Of a stretch of 64,000 nucleotides of DNA, positions 34,630-43,345 are shown piece by piece. Under the pieces are notes generated by a model. It did no database searches. It was not told the origin of the DNA and saw only the letters and a program-made list of their open reading frames with translations. This DNA is from Afipia sp. GAS231 (lineage in GTDB: Bacteria; Pseudomonadota; Alphaproteobacteria; Rhizobiales; Xanthobacteraceae). The translations under genes were made by a program, and so were the position numbers. The DNA lies in NCBI RefSeq assembly GCF_900103365.1, contig NZ_LT629703.1, forward strand, positions 4,712,001 through 4,776,000, in the 5' to 3' direction. How positions within the stretch are numbered: the stretch's first letter is position 1; every line of letters starts with the position of its first letter.

Positions 34630-34836
34630 TTACTTCGACGAAATCTTGACCCAATCGCTATGGGCGCGTGTCTTTAGCGCCGCCCAGTCGGTCGCCGCCA
34701 CATCCCAATTGACGATGGTGCGGTTGGCCGTCGTGGCCTGGCCATTTGCCACGGTTGACGTCTGCATGGAATCGTAGACATAGACGCCGCATACCAGCAG
34801 CAGTGCGCCCAAGATCATTCCGATAAACGTCTGCAT
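34630..34836 (-). CDS. Small single-helix membrane protein
   Basis: A 68-residue protein starting MQTFIGMILGALLLVCGVYV at ATG 34836: one N-terminal membrane helix, followed by a short polar domain with WDVAATDWAALKTRAHSDW. The frame goes up to 34890, but the upstream part overlaps the esterase end region and lacks support; TCCGGAGGGATTAT before ATG 34836 is a strong Shine-Dalgarno. Function unknown. Confidence 0.65.
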   Translation of the reverse strand: MQTFIGMILGALLLVCGVYVYDSMQTSTVANGQATTANRTIVNWDVAATDWAALKTRAHSDWVKISSK

Positions 34837-34891
34837 TGATAATCCCTCCGGTTCCTCTGATAACGTGGCGAGCCGAAGATGGTTCCGCACC

Positions 34892-35962
34892 TCATGCGCG
34901 GTTGAGCCAGGCCAAAATCTCCGCGTTCATCTCGCGCGGATAGCAATGGCTGAGATCGTCGAGTTCGCGATAGGTAACGTTGGCGCCGGCCGCTGACAGC
35001 GCCTGGCTGGTCTGCCGCGCCACCTGCACCGGAAACATCCAGTCGAGTTTGCCGTGCACGATATGGATCGGCAGCCCGCGCAGCCGTTCGGCATCGGCCA
35101 TTTCGGCCATCAGCGGATGGAAGGTTGCCGACACCGGTGCCAGATGGGTGAAGGGCGAGGCGCTCTCGAAACCGGTCACGTAGCAGAAGGTGCCGCCGTC
35201 GCTCATCCCGGTTAGCAGCATTCGTTTCGAATCGATGTTCCAGCGCGAGCGCACCTGTTCGAGGATTCGCATCAGGTTCGGCGTGTCGGTGTCGTCGCCC
35301 ATCAGCGCCCAGGTTTGGCCGGTCGCGGTCGGCGCGATCAGGATGGCGCCGCGGCTGCGGGCATCGCGCAGCCAGCTCCAGAGGAAGCCGCGGCCGTTGC
35401 CGCTGCCGCCATGCAGCGCCATGACGAGCGGAAGCGGGCGATCGGGCGTGTAATATTCGGGAACGTAGAACGAGAAGCCGCCGCGGCTGCCCGGCTCGTT
35501 GGCGTCGTGAAAGATGCCGGTGTTGTCGTTGGCGGGCGCGGCGAGCCGGGCCGTGAGATCGGCGTCATCGCGCAGCTCGGGATCGACGAAGAATTCACTG
35601 ACCGGCGGCAGTTTCGCCGACAGCGCATACAGCGCCTCCTGCGCGCGCGGCGCGTAACGCAGCGCCTTGAACACGCTGACGAGGTCGCCATGGCCGTTCT
35701 GCACGGTGCGCAGGCCGTCGAACGAAGCCAGCGCCGCGTCGCTCGAGGTTTCGAGTGCGGTTCTGATACCGGAAAATTCCTCGGGCCATTGCGCCAGCCG
35801 CGGACGAACCGCGCGCAACGCCTCGTCGGGTTGGCCTGCGGCTTCCATGACGCGGCCGAAATCCGGCGGGTTGAGGTGGCGCGCGACGAAGCCAAGCGTC
35901 TCCAGCGATTGCAGCAGCGGCGGCAGCACGGCCACGATGTCGTCCACCACGGCCTCGCTCAT
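34892..35962 (-). CDS. Alpha/beta hydrolase, phospholipase/carboxylesterase type
   Basis: A 356-residue protein. The N-terminal 150 residues are helical and of no known family; the C-terminal 200 form a PHB-depolymerase/feruloyl esterase-like hydrolase with LVMALHGGSGNGRGF, nucleophile Ser in LLTGMSDGGTF, Asp in HGKLDWMFPV and His in DLSHCYP. The triad is complete. No signal peptide, so it is a cytosolic esterase. The substrate is unknown. Confidence 0.8.
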   Translation of the reverse strand: MSEAVVDDIVAVLPPLLQSLETLGFVARHLNPPDFGRVMEAAGQPDEALRAVRPRLAQWPEEFSGIRTALETSSDAALASFDGLRTVQNGHGDLVSVFKALRYAPRAQEALYALSAKLPPVSEFFVDPELRDDADLTARLAAPANDNTGIFHDANEPGSRGGFSFYVPEYYTPDRPLPLVMALHGGSGNGRGFLWSWLRDARSRGAILIAPTATGQTWALMGDDTDTPNLMRILEQVRSRWNIDSKRMLLTGMSDGGTFCYVTGFESASPFTHLAPVSATFHPLMAEMADAERLRGLPIHIVHGKLDWMFPVQVARQTSQALSAAGANVTYRELDDLSHCYPREMNAEILAWLNRA

Positions 35963-36020
35963 CCGGCGCTCTCGCTTTTGTCGTTGACGCTATTCGGTAT
36001 ACGGACGTCAACGACGGCCT

Positions 36021-36419
36021 TCAAGGTGTCTCGCGTGGCTTGAAGCCGAGGTACATCGAATTGGCGATCCCCATCAGCAACAGCAGATTGGGGTCGAAAT
36101 TGACGAAGGTGAAATTCCAGACCGTGTTCCAGAAGAAGATGACGGCCAGAATGCAGGTCCATATGACCACCTGAACGCGGTGCAACTGGGCGCCGCCGCT
36201 GCCGTCGCAAATCAGGTCGCTGAAAAAGTTCTTCGACACTGCCGGGAGCGGCGGAACGGCTGGTGCCGTCACATGGTCGATGGCGATGGAGGCCAGCCCC
36301 GTGGCGCCGTTGATGCCGAGCAGCACGAGAATCGCGGCGGTGATGACATCGAGGTAGAACCCAAGCGTCAGCCAGAGGAAGATGAAGCCCGCGGCCGTCA
36401 GGCCGAGCCACAGCGCCAT
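36021..36419 (-). CDS. C-terminal part of a frameshifted membrane protein
   Basis: A 132-residue frame with helices at its start (MALWLGLTAAGFIFLWLTLG), middle and near the C-terminus (VQVVIWTCILAVIFFWNTVW). In the same frame upstream of the ATG, the DNA still encodes sensible residues (FDQPLGTFSLGRTQ), continuous with a family in which SLGRTQMAxW is conserved as I remember it. This piece therefore probably belongs to the gene at 36398-37282, with a -1 shift between them, rather than being a gene of its own. Confidence 0.6.
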   Translation of the reverse strand: MALWLGLTAAGFIFLWLTLGFYLDVITAAILVLLGINGATGLASIAIDHVTAPAVPPLPAVSKNFFSDLICDGSGGAQLHRVQVVIWTCILAVIFFWNTVWNFTFVNFDPNLLLLMGIANSMYLGFKPRETP

Positions 36420-37282
36420 CTGGGTTCGCCCGAGACTGAACGTGCCGAGGGGTTGGTCGAAACTTGAGCCAGGTTCGCTGCCGCCGCCGCCGCTGCGGTG
36501 GCATCGTCTGATTTCTGCTTGAGGTCGGCGTTGGCAGGATCCTCGGCGAGGGCAGGCTTGGCGTCGGCCGCTGCAGCAGTTGCAACGCTCAACCTTGTTA
36601 TGGTGCTGTCGCGCAGCACGGTCGAATTCGCGGCGAAAATCACAAATGCGGCGGTCAGCAAGACAGTCGCGGCCGCGCCGGACAGCAGAATCGGAATGCT
36701 GTACACGGTGATTTCGATGGCTCGGGTTGCTGAAGGTCCCGAAGTGTTGTCGCCGGCTCGCGAGATGCTGACGCCGAATTTGGGGGTTCCTTCTCTCGCC
36801 CTGCCGGCAAGCAGGTCCCGCCAGAATGTTGACGAGCCGGACTTCGCACTGTCGGAGCGGCTGAACTCGTACATCAAGGTTTGAGGCTCAGAACTTGCCT
36901 TTGCCGTTGGCTTGTAGGCAAGCGGCACAGGAACGTTGTTAAGCAGAAGCGGTATCTCTACACGCGCGCGCTTGGCATCCGCCTCGGCATCGGCGGTTTT
37001 CTTCGCAACGCCCGCGACGACGATACATATGCCGTCCGAAACTCCCACCGGTTGGGGCCAGAAATCCACGATGCGCAAGACGCCCGCTTCATCATCGCCG
37101 GATTTGGCAGGCTCCGAAGCATTGCGCGTTGGAAACTTGCCGGCGCAATTCACAAAAGAATCCGCGTGGGTGCGGTCATACAGTATGCATCCCATACAGA
37201 TAAGCAGCCCGACGCCGCCGAATACCCCAAGCCAAATCGCGATCCGTTTGGCGCGCGAGCCATAAAGTGTCATTGTCATCAT
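36398..37282 (-). CDS. N-terminal part of a frameshifted membrane protein
   Basis: A 294-residue frame from ATG 37282 (MMTMTLYGSRAKRI). It has an N-terminal helix (WLGVFGGVGLLICMGCILY), a periplasmic-type domain with two hydrophobic strands, a second membrane helix (LLSGAAATVLLTAAFVIFA), and an Ala-rich coiled region. Near its end it runs into low-complexity Ala codons and then reads STNPSARSVSGEP before the stop. The -1 frame from that point gives a continuous membrane domain, the piece at 36021. A frameshift or sequencing error near 36440-36500 is likely. Function unknown. Confidence 0.6.
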   Translation of the reverse strand: MMTMTLYGSRAKRIAIWLGVFGGVGLLICMGCILYDRTHADSFVNCAGKFPTRNASEPAKSGDDEAGVLRIVDFWPQPVGVSDGICIVVAGVAKKTADAEADAKRARVEIPLLLNNVPVPLAYKPTAKASSEPQTLMYEFSRSDSAKSGSSTFWRDLLAGRAREGTPKFGVSISRAGDNTSGPSATRAIEITVYSIPILLSGAAATVLLTAAFVIFAANSTVLRDSTITRLSVATAAAADAKPALAEDPANADLKQKSDDATAAAAAAANLAQVSTNPSARSVSGEPRWRCGSA

Positions 37283-37477
37283 CGCCCCCAAAAAAGTGAT
37301 GAAATATTGCCGCACATCATGACGGCGGCACCTCAATCTCGAAAAAGGACCGCAATTGGCCCCTCAGCCCATAATATCACCAGCCGGAAAAACATCCAGA
37401 GATTGCAAAAGAATGCGGGACTGCGCCACCGTCGGAAAGGAACGCCGACCGCGGTAGATCCGAGGATATTGGCAGAT

Positions 37478-38449
37478 TCAATGCAGCTGCGGCGCCTTCA
37501 GGAACCTGGCGCGATCGGTCGAGGTCAGCGTGACGTCGAAGGTGACGCCCTCATGATAGACCGTGAGCGGCACGTCGACGCCGGCGGGGCCGAGCGACCA
37601 TAGCTTGCGGTAGAAGTCGGTCTGGCTGGTGATCTTGTCGCCGTTGACGGCGAGGATGACGTCGCCGGTCTTGAGCTCGGCGCGCGCCGCCGGACCCTTG
37701 CTGGCGATACCGACCACCACGATGCGATTGTCGATCTCGGTCGAGAACATTCCAAGCCAGGGCCGCGACGGTTTGTTGACGCGGCCGAACTTGCGCAAAT
37801 CGTCGAGCACCGGCTTCAACAGGTCGATCGGCACCATCATATTGACATGCTCGGGCTTGCCGGCGCGCTCGCGTTCGAGCTGCAGCGAGCCGATACCGAG
37901 CAGCTCGCCACGGTTCGAGATCAGGCCGGTGCCGCCCCAATTGGGATGGGCCGGATGGGTGAAGATCGCTTCATCCAGCAGATACTCCCAGTAGCCGGCG
38001 AACTCCTGCTTGGCCGCGATCTGGCTGGCGACCGATCGTGTGCGTCCGCCGGCGCCGCCGACCACGACGGGGTCGCCGATTTGGGTAGCGGCGGAGGAGC
38101 CCAGCGGCAACGGATCGAGGTCGAGATTGCCGAGCGCCTGCACCAGGCCGAAGCCGGATTCGAAATCGAAGCCGAGCGCGTGGCCTTCCACGACGCGGCC
38201 GTCGCCGCGATGCAGCCAGACGGATTCGGCCTCGGTGATGAGATAGCCGATGGTCAGCACCAATCCGTCATCGATCAGCACACCATTGCCGGCGCGTTCG
38301 GTGCCGAGCGTTTCGGCGCTGAAGGCGTCGGGCGCGATGATCGAGTGCAGTCCAACCACCGACGACAGCGTGCGGTCCAGATCGAAACCGTAGTCGCCCG
38401 GGCGCGGCTGGTTGGCTGGCGGTACCTTCCATTCGGTCAAAGAGGGCAT
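37478..38449 (-). CDS. HtrA/DegP-like PDZ protein lacking the catalytic triad
   Basis: A 323-residue protein with a trypsin-like domain followed by a PDZ domain (GIASKGPAARAELKTGDVILAVNG). The serine protease fold is recognisable by GNGVLIDDGLVLT and by GRGDELLGI-like late strands, but the residues are changed: the His motif reads LTIGYLITEAE (His replaced by Tyr), the Asp motif reads DFESGFGLV, and the Ser motif reads NWGGTGLIS without Ser. It has no signal peptide, so it is probably a cytosolic scaffold or chaperone. The frame extends to 38542; ATG 38449 is chosen. Confidence 0.82.
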   Translation of the reverse strand: MPSLTEWKVPPANQPRPGDYGFDLDRTLSSVVGLHSIIAPDAFSAETLGTERAGNGVLIDDGLVLTIGYLITEAESVWLHRGDGRVVEGHALGFDFESGFGLVQALGNLDLDPLPLGSSAATQIGDPVVVGGAGGRTRSVASQIAAKQEFAGYWEYLLDEAIFTHPAHPNWGGTGLISNRGELLGIGSLQLERERAGKPEHVNMMVPIDLLKPVLDDLRKFGRVNKPSRPWLGMFSTEIDNRIVVVGIASKGPAARAELKTGDVILAVNGDKITSQTDFYRKLWSLGPAGVDVPLTVYHEGVTFDVTLTSTDRARFLKAPQLH

Positions 38450-38643
38450 CGATGGTCTCCTGGCCAGCGGGTGCGCTTCCAGCGGACGCGCGAGCTGATG
38501 ACAATCTATGTTGCAAACGGCCGTCTTTGAAGTGTCTCTCAAAACGAGCCGCCATGCGACTCATAACCGCGTCATAATCAAGGAGATCCCGGGTTTCACG
38601 GGGGCTGCGCCGTGCGGGATCGTCTGCCCCGAGCCGCCGCCGC

Positions 38644-40152
38644 TCACTCCGCCTTGGCGTGCGCCCGGGCCGGCACAATCCTGAAATCGCGATTTTCCTG
38701 GATCCAGCCGGCGCGTTCGTCGCGCAGCAGGGTGCGGCGGACTTTACCGGAATCGTCGCGCAGGCCGACATGCACGATTTCGAAACTTTCCGGATGCTTG
38801 TAGCGGCTGAGCTGATCGGCGAGGAACGCGGCCATGCCGCCGGCGACCGCCTGCGCATCGGTTGCCGGGTCGAGCTCGAGGATGGCGTGCACGCGTTGTC
38901 CGAATTCCGGATCGGGCAGGCCGACGACGACGCAGGAGCGGACTAAAGGATGTGCCGTGACGGCGGCTTCGACTTCGGCAGGATAGATATTGGCGCCGCC
39001 GCGCAGGATCATGTCGGCGAGCCGGTCGCCGAGATAGAGATAGCCGTCGGCATCGAGCCTGCCGATGTCGCCGAGCGATTCCCAGCCGTCGGGCCGGCGC
39101 TTCGGCTCGGCGCCGAGATAGTGATAGGTGCTGCCGGCGCCGTCATTGGGCAGGAAATAGATCTCGCCGGTCTCGCCGGTGGCGACCTCGTTGCCATCCT
39201 CGCCAAGGATCTTCAGGCGGCTGGTGTCGCCGATCTTGCCGACCGAGCCCCTGTGCGCCAGCCATTCGACGCCTGATATGACCGCGGCGCCCTGCGCCTC
39301 GGTGCCGCCATAGAGTTCGTAGATCCGCTCTGGCCCCAGCCACTCGATCCATTTTTCCTTCAGCCAGGGCGGCATCGGAGCTGCCATGTGAAACACGATC
39401 TGCAGACTGGAGAGATCGTGGGAATTACGCACCGCGTCCGGCAGCGCCCAGATCCGGTGCATCATGGTCGGCACGAAATTGACCCATTGCACCTTGTTGG
39501 CCTCGATCAGGCGCAGCGTTTCCCCGGCGTCGAATTTGACCAGGCCGGTGACGGAGAACAACGCGGTGTGCGTCGCGATAAACGGCGCATTGTGATAGAG
39601 CGGGCCGGGATTGAGCAGCGAGCCGTTCTGCGGAATGCCGAGCGCCGATGGGACGGCTGTGTCGTATACCGCGGGTCTGTGATCGAGGATCACCTTCGGC
39701 CGGCCGGTCGAACCGCCGCTGGTCATCGCCTTCCAGTAACGCGCCACCGGGTTGGTCAGCGGTTCGTCCGAGAAACCTTCGGGTACGAAATCGGCCGGCA
39801 GCGAATTCGGTGCGTTCCAGTCCGGCCGGCCGCCGACCACCAACGACGGTCTGAGAATGTCGAGCACGGCTGCGGCCTCGCCGCGCGGCAGCCGCCAGGT
39901 CAGCGACGTCGGCGTCGCGCCACATTTCCACACCGCAAAAGTCGTTTCGAAAAACGCGTTGCTGTTGGGCAGCCCAATGGCGACGAAATCGCCCGGCTTG
40001 ACGCCCTTGGCGGCAAAGGCGCGGGCGCGGGCGTTGGCGTTGCGCTCGAGTTGTTCCCAGCTCAGTTCATCGGCGCCATGGCTGACGGCAATCGCGTCCT
40101 TAGGCTTGCGGTCGGCATACCAGCGCGGCACGTCGGCGATCGGGATGAGCAT
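38644..40152 (-). CDS. Acyl-CoA synthetase (AMP-binding)
   Basis: A 502-residue ANL-family ligase. It has the AMP motif MTSGGSTGRPK (about residue 155), YELYGGTEAQG, and the late hinge GYLYLGDRLADMILRGG followed by NIYPAEVEAAV. The C-terminal catalytic Lys position lies in DSGKVRRTLLRDE. It is most like the bile-acid/steroid-type CoA ligases, but the substrate is not certain. ATG 40152 (MLIPIADVPRW) is preferred over 40248. A 12-bp tandem repeat lies upstream. Confidence 0.88.
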   Translation of the reverse strand: MLIPIADVPRWYADRKPKDAIAVSHGADELSWEQLERNANARARAFAAKGVKPGDFVAIGLPNSNAFFETTFAVWKCGATPTSLTWRLPRGEAAAVLDILRPSLVVGGRPDWNAPNSLPADFVPEGFSDEPLTNPVARYWKAMTSGGSTGRPKVILDHRPAVYDTAVPSALGIPQNGSLLNPGPLYHNAPFIATHTALFSVTGLVKFDAGETLRLIEANKVQWVNFVPTMMHRIWALPDAVRNSHDLSSLQIVFHMAAPMPPWLKEKWIEWLGPERIYELYGGTEAQGAAVISGVEWLAHRGSVGKIGDTSRLKILGEDGNEVATGETGEIYFLPNDGAGSTYHYLGAEPKRRPDGWESLGDIGRLDADGYLYLGDRLADMILRGGANIYPAEVEAAVTAHPLVRSCVVVGLPDPEFGQRVHAILELDPATDAQAVAGGMAAFLADQLSRYKHPESFEIVHVGLRDDSGKVRRTLLRDERAGWIQENRDFRIVPARAHAKAE

Positions 40153-40222
40153 GGGGGCGTTTCCGTTTGTGGCGTCTTGATGCCGCTCTTTTTTGTTTCG
40201 AACGCGGTGGTACGCCGCCTCC

Positions 40223-40258
40223 AAAATATCCTGCAAAATATCCTGCAAAATATCCTGA
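40223..40258 (+). repeat. 12-bp minisatellite, three units
   Basis: AAAATATCCTGC is repeated three times without gap (last unit ends GA). It is 71 bases upstream of the acyl-CoA ligase start, so copy number could affect its promoter spacing. Confidence 0.85.
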
Positions 40259-40423
40259 CAGAGTTGGGCACCAGCGTGAAGCGATCCGGATTCAGCCGCG
40301 CTCCATCAATGGCAGGGCCATACAATCGTCCGTTTGGCGTGAATATCTTTGATGGCTCATCCTTGGATTGCCAGTTTTCCGGCAGCCGTTGACCGAGGGC
40401 GATCGATCAACACCGGATCTAAT

Positions 40424-40442
40424 TAGTAAAATAATATTACTA
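40424..40442. promoter_or_regulatory. Putative FadR/GntR operator ahead of ytfQ
   Basis: TAGTAA-AATAATA-TTACTA is an inverted repeat with 6-bp arms in a strikingly AT-rich island, 123 bases before the ytfQ start. FadR-type GntR regulators bind AT-rich dyads of this form, and one is encoded in the operon. Binding is inferred. Confidence 0.6.
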
Positions 40443-40564
40443 GTCAGACCATATTCCCCATGGAATACTTCCCTCCGCTACCGCGACAGGTAGCCGCAAA
40501 GGTGCTTGGACACCGATTGGTGAGGCCGGGCGCCGCGACAAACATTGTTTGGGAGACGCGCCTC

Positions 40565-41530
40565 ATGACCATCAAAGCCCTTCTTGCGGCCACGGCACTG
40601 GCTGCCACCACTCTCTCGCTTCCCGCTGTCGCCGCCGAACTCACCGTCGGTTTTTCCCAGATCGGTTCGGAATCCGGTTGGCGGGCGGCAGAGACCACGG
40701 TCTCCAAATCGGAGGCCACCAAGCGCAAGGTCAATCTCAAGATCGCCGACGCGCAGCAGAAGCAGGAGAACCAGATCAAGGCGATCCGCTCCTTTGTCGC
40801 GCAGGGCGTCGACGCCATCTTCCTCGCGCCTGTGGTATCGAGCGGCTGGGATGCGGTGTTGAAGGAAGCCAAGGAGGCCAAGATTCCGGTGGTGCTGCTC
40901 GATCGCGACATCGATCCGTCCGGCAAGGATCTCTATCTCACGGCCGTCACTTCGGACAGCGTGCAGGAAGGCGCCGTCGCCGGCGAATGGCTGGCGAAGA
41001 CCGTGGGCGAGAAGGCCTGCAATGTCGTGGAGCTGCAGGGCACCGTCGGCGCCAGCGTCGCCGCCAACCGCAAGAAGGGATTCGACAGCGTCGTCGCCAA
41101 GCACGCCAACCTGAAAGTCGTGCGCAGCCAGACCGGCGACTTCACCCGCGCCAAGGGCAAGGAAGTGATGGAGAGCTTCATCAAGGCCGAAGGCGGCGGC
41201 AAGTCGCTCTGCGCGGTCTATGCCCATAACGACGACATGATGGTCGGCGCGATCCAGGCGATGAAGGAAGCCGGCCTCAAGCCGGGCAAGGATATTCTGA
41301 CCGTATCGATCGACGCCGTGCCCGATATCTTCAAGGCGATGGCGGCCGGCGAGGCCAACGCCACCGTCGAACTGACGCCGAACATGGCCGGCCCCGCGCT
41401 CGACGCCATCATCGCCTACAAGGGCAAGGGCACGACACCGCCGAAGTGGATCCAGACCGAATCGAAGCTCTATACGGCAGCCGACGATCCGATGAAGGTC
41501 TATGACAGCAAGAAGGGCCTCGGCTACTGA
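40565..41530 (+). CDS. ytfQ: Galactofuranose-type ABC substrate-binding protein
   Basis: A 321-residue periplasmic receptor of the ribose/galactofuranose ABC system. It has a signal peptide (MTIKALLAATALAATTLSL ... AVAA), then LTVGFSQIGSESGWRAAETT, the YtfQ hallmark, with the sugar pocket residues around LDRDIDPSGKDL and YAHNDDMMVGA. It binds galactofuranose and probably galactopyranose. The start ATG 40565 is preceded by GGGAGACGCG. It begins an operon that continues with ytfR after a 270-bp gap containing a stem-loop and a dispersed repeat, which may lower downstream expression relative to the receptor. Confidence 0.92.
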   Translation: MTIKALLAATALAATTLSLPAVAAELTVGFSQIGSESGWRAAETTVSKSEATKRKVNLKIADAQQKQENQIKAIRSFVAQGVDAIFLAPVVSSGWDAVLKEAKEAKIPVVLLDRDIDPSGKDLYLTAVTSDSVQEGAVAGEWLAKTVGEKACNVVELQGTVGASVAANRKKGFDSVVAKHANLKVVRSQTGDFTRAKGKEVMESFIKAEGGGKSLCAVYAHNDDMMVGAIQAMKEAGLKPGKDILTVSIDAVPDIFKAMAAGEANATVELTPNMAGPALDAIIAYKGKGTTPPKWIQTESKLYTAADDPMKVYDSKKGLGY

Positions 41531-41544
41531 TCCGCCGGTGTTGT

Positions 41545-41573
41545 GCCGCCGGCCCGTGGACCGCGCCGGCGGC
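41545..41573 (+). terminator. Stem-loop after ytfQ, possible partial terminator
   Basis: GCCGCCGGC and GCCGGCGGC form a 9-bp stem with an 11-base loop shortly after the ytfQ stop. No T-tract follows, so it is more likely an mRNA 3'-protecting or attenuating structure than a strong terminator. Higher receptor than transporter expression would fit. Confidence 0.45.
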
Positions 41574-41589
41574 GAAACCCTTCTCGACC

Positions 41590-41731
41590 AGAGCGTTTTC
41601 CAGCGAAGTGGACGCCGGTTCGCATAGCTATCAAGTTTACGCAGATTGCGTAGACTTATCTGCGGTAGAAAACGCGTCAAAACAAGAATCGAGAGCCCCG
41701 TTCCGATTCAATCGGAACGGAAAAGGCTCTA
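41590..41731 (+). repeat. Dispersed intergenic repeat, copy 2 (long form)
   Basis: It starts AGCGTTTTCCAGCGAAGTGG and contains GAAAACGCGTCAAAAC like copies 1 and 3. This copy has an extra insert of about 40 bases in the middle. A tail follows with a perfect hairpin CCGTTCCGATT-C-AATCGGAACGG (41698-41720) within an outer AGAGCC/GGCTCT pair (41692-41730). Confidence 0.75.
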
Positions 41732-41800
41732 GTCCGCCCAACAAGGCAAACATGCCCGACGTCCGCGGCCGGCGCGGACGTTGACGGGAGTGATGTCGGC

Positions 41801-43345
41801 ATGAATGCAAGTCCCGACCCCGGTTCTGCGCTTCTGGAAGTGCGCGGGCTGAGCAAGAGTTTCGGCGCACTGCAGGCACTGCAGCAGGTGGATTTCACCT
41901 TGCGGGCCGGCGAGATCCACGCGCTGCTCGGCGAGAACGGCGCCGGCAAGTCCACGCTGGTCAAGGTGGTGACCGGCGTGTTCGAGCGCGATGCCGGCAT
42001 TGTCCGGCTTGGCGGCGCCGAGGTCGTGGCACGGTCGGCGCGGGCCGCGCTCGATGCCGGGATCGCCACGGTCTATCAGGAGGTCAATCTGCTGCCGAAC
42101 CTGTCGGTGGCGCAGAACCTCTATCTCGGAAGGCAGCCAACCCGCTTCGGCCTGGTCCGTGACGCCGAAATGCGCCGCCGCGCCACCGCGCTGCTGGCGG
42201 AGTTCGATTTGCATATCGACGTCGCGGCACCGCTCGGCAACTATTCGGTTGCGGTCCAGCACATCACCGCCATCGCGCGCGCCGTGGACCTGTCGGCGCG
42301 CGTGCTGATCCTCGATGAGCCGACCGCGAGCCTCGATCGTCACGAGGTCGAGATTCTGTTCGCGGTGATGCGCAAGCTGGCCGCGCGCGGGATTGGTGTC
42401 CTCTTCGTCACCCACTTTCTCGACCAGGTCTATGAAATCTGCGATCGCATCACGGTGCTGCGCAACGGCCGCCTGATCGGCGAACGGATGACCGCCGAGC
42501 TGCCGCGCATCGAACTGATACGGATGATGCTCGGCCGCGAGCTCGCGGAGACCACCAGCGCGCGCGCGGCAGAGCACGCACGCCCGGTGCGCGAGGTCTG
42601 CGCGCGCTTCGAGGGCTATGGCAAGGCAGGCTACGTGTCGCCGTTCGATCTCGTCCTTCACCATGGCGAGGTGGTTGGCCTCGCCGGCCTGCTCGGGTCC
42701 GGGCGTACCGAGACGGCGCGGCTGGTGTTCGGCGCCGAACGCGCCGATAGCGGCCGGGCCCTGGTCGAAGGCCAACCGGTCCGCCTGCATTCGCCACGTG
42801 ACGCTGTCGCCCATGGCTTTGGCTATTGTCCGGAAGAACGCAAGATCGACGGCATCATTGCCGAGCTCTCGTTGCGCGAAAACATCGTGTTGGCGCTGCA
42901 GGCCAAACGCGGTCTCGCCCGGCCGTTGTCGCGATCCGAGCAGGACGAGATTGCGTCGCGTTTCATCAAGTTGCTCGACATCCGCCCGCCGGAGCCGGAG
43001 CGTCCGATCGGCCTGCTGTCCGGCGGCAACCAGCAGAAGGCGCTGCTGGCGCGATGGCTCGCCACCGCGCCTCGGCTGCTGGTGCTCGACGAGCCCACGC
43101 GTGGCATCGACGTCGGCGCCCACGCCGAGATCATCCGTCTGATCCGTGATCTGTGCGATGACGGGCTGGCACTATTGGTCATCTCTTCCGAGCTCGATGA
43201 GATCGTGACCTATTCGGACCGGGTGGTGGTGCTGCGCGACCGCGCCCATGTCGACCAGTTGCAGGGCGACGCCATCGACGTCTCGAATATTCTGGCGGCG
43301 ATTGCGGCCGGCAGCGCCGCCGGCGCGGAGGCGACCCAGCCATGA
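41801..43345 (+). CDS. ytfR: Galactofuranose ABC transporter ATPase
   Basis: A 514-residue fused double ATP-binding protein. The first domain carries Walker A GENGAGKST, signature and Walker B (VLILDEPTASLDRHE); the second domain has GLLSGGNQQKALLARWLATA and LLVLDEPTRGIDVGA, while its Walker A is altered (GLLGSGRTET), as usual in this sugar subfamily. It energises uptake through YtfT/YjfF. The start follows GGGAG. It overlaps ytfT by 4 bases. Confidence 0.93.
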   Translation: MNASPDPGSALLEVRGLSKSFGALQALQQVDFTLRAGEIHALLGENGAGKSTLVKVVTGVFERDAGIVRLGGAEVVARSARAALDAGIATVYQEVNLLPNLSVAQNLYLGRQPTRFGLVRDAEMRRRATALLAEFDLHIDVAAPLGNYSVAVQHITAIARAVDLSARVLILDEPTASLDRHEVEILFAVMRKLAARGIGVLFVTHFLDQVYEICDRITVLRNGRLIGERMTAELPRIELIRMMLGRELAETTSARAAEHARPVREVCARFEGYGKAGYVSPFDLVLHHGEVVGLAGLLGSGRTETARLVFGAERADSGRALVEGQPVRLHSPRDAVAHGFGYCPEERKIDGIIAELSLRENIVLALQAKRGLARPLSRSEQDEIASRFIKLLDIRPPEPERPIGLLSGGNQQKALLARWLATAPRLLVLDEPTRGIDVGAHAEIIRLIRDLCDDGLALLVISSELDEIVTYSDRVVVLRDRAHVDQLQGDAIDVSNILAAIAAGSAAGAEATQP

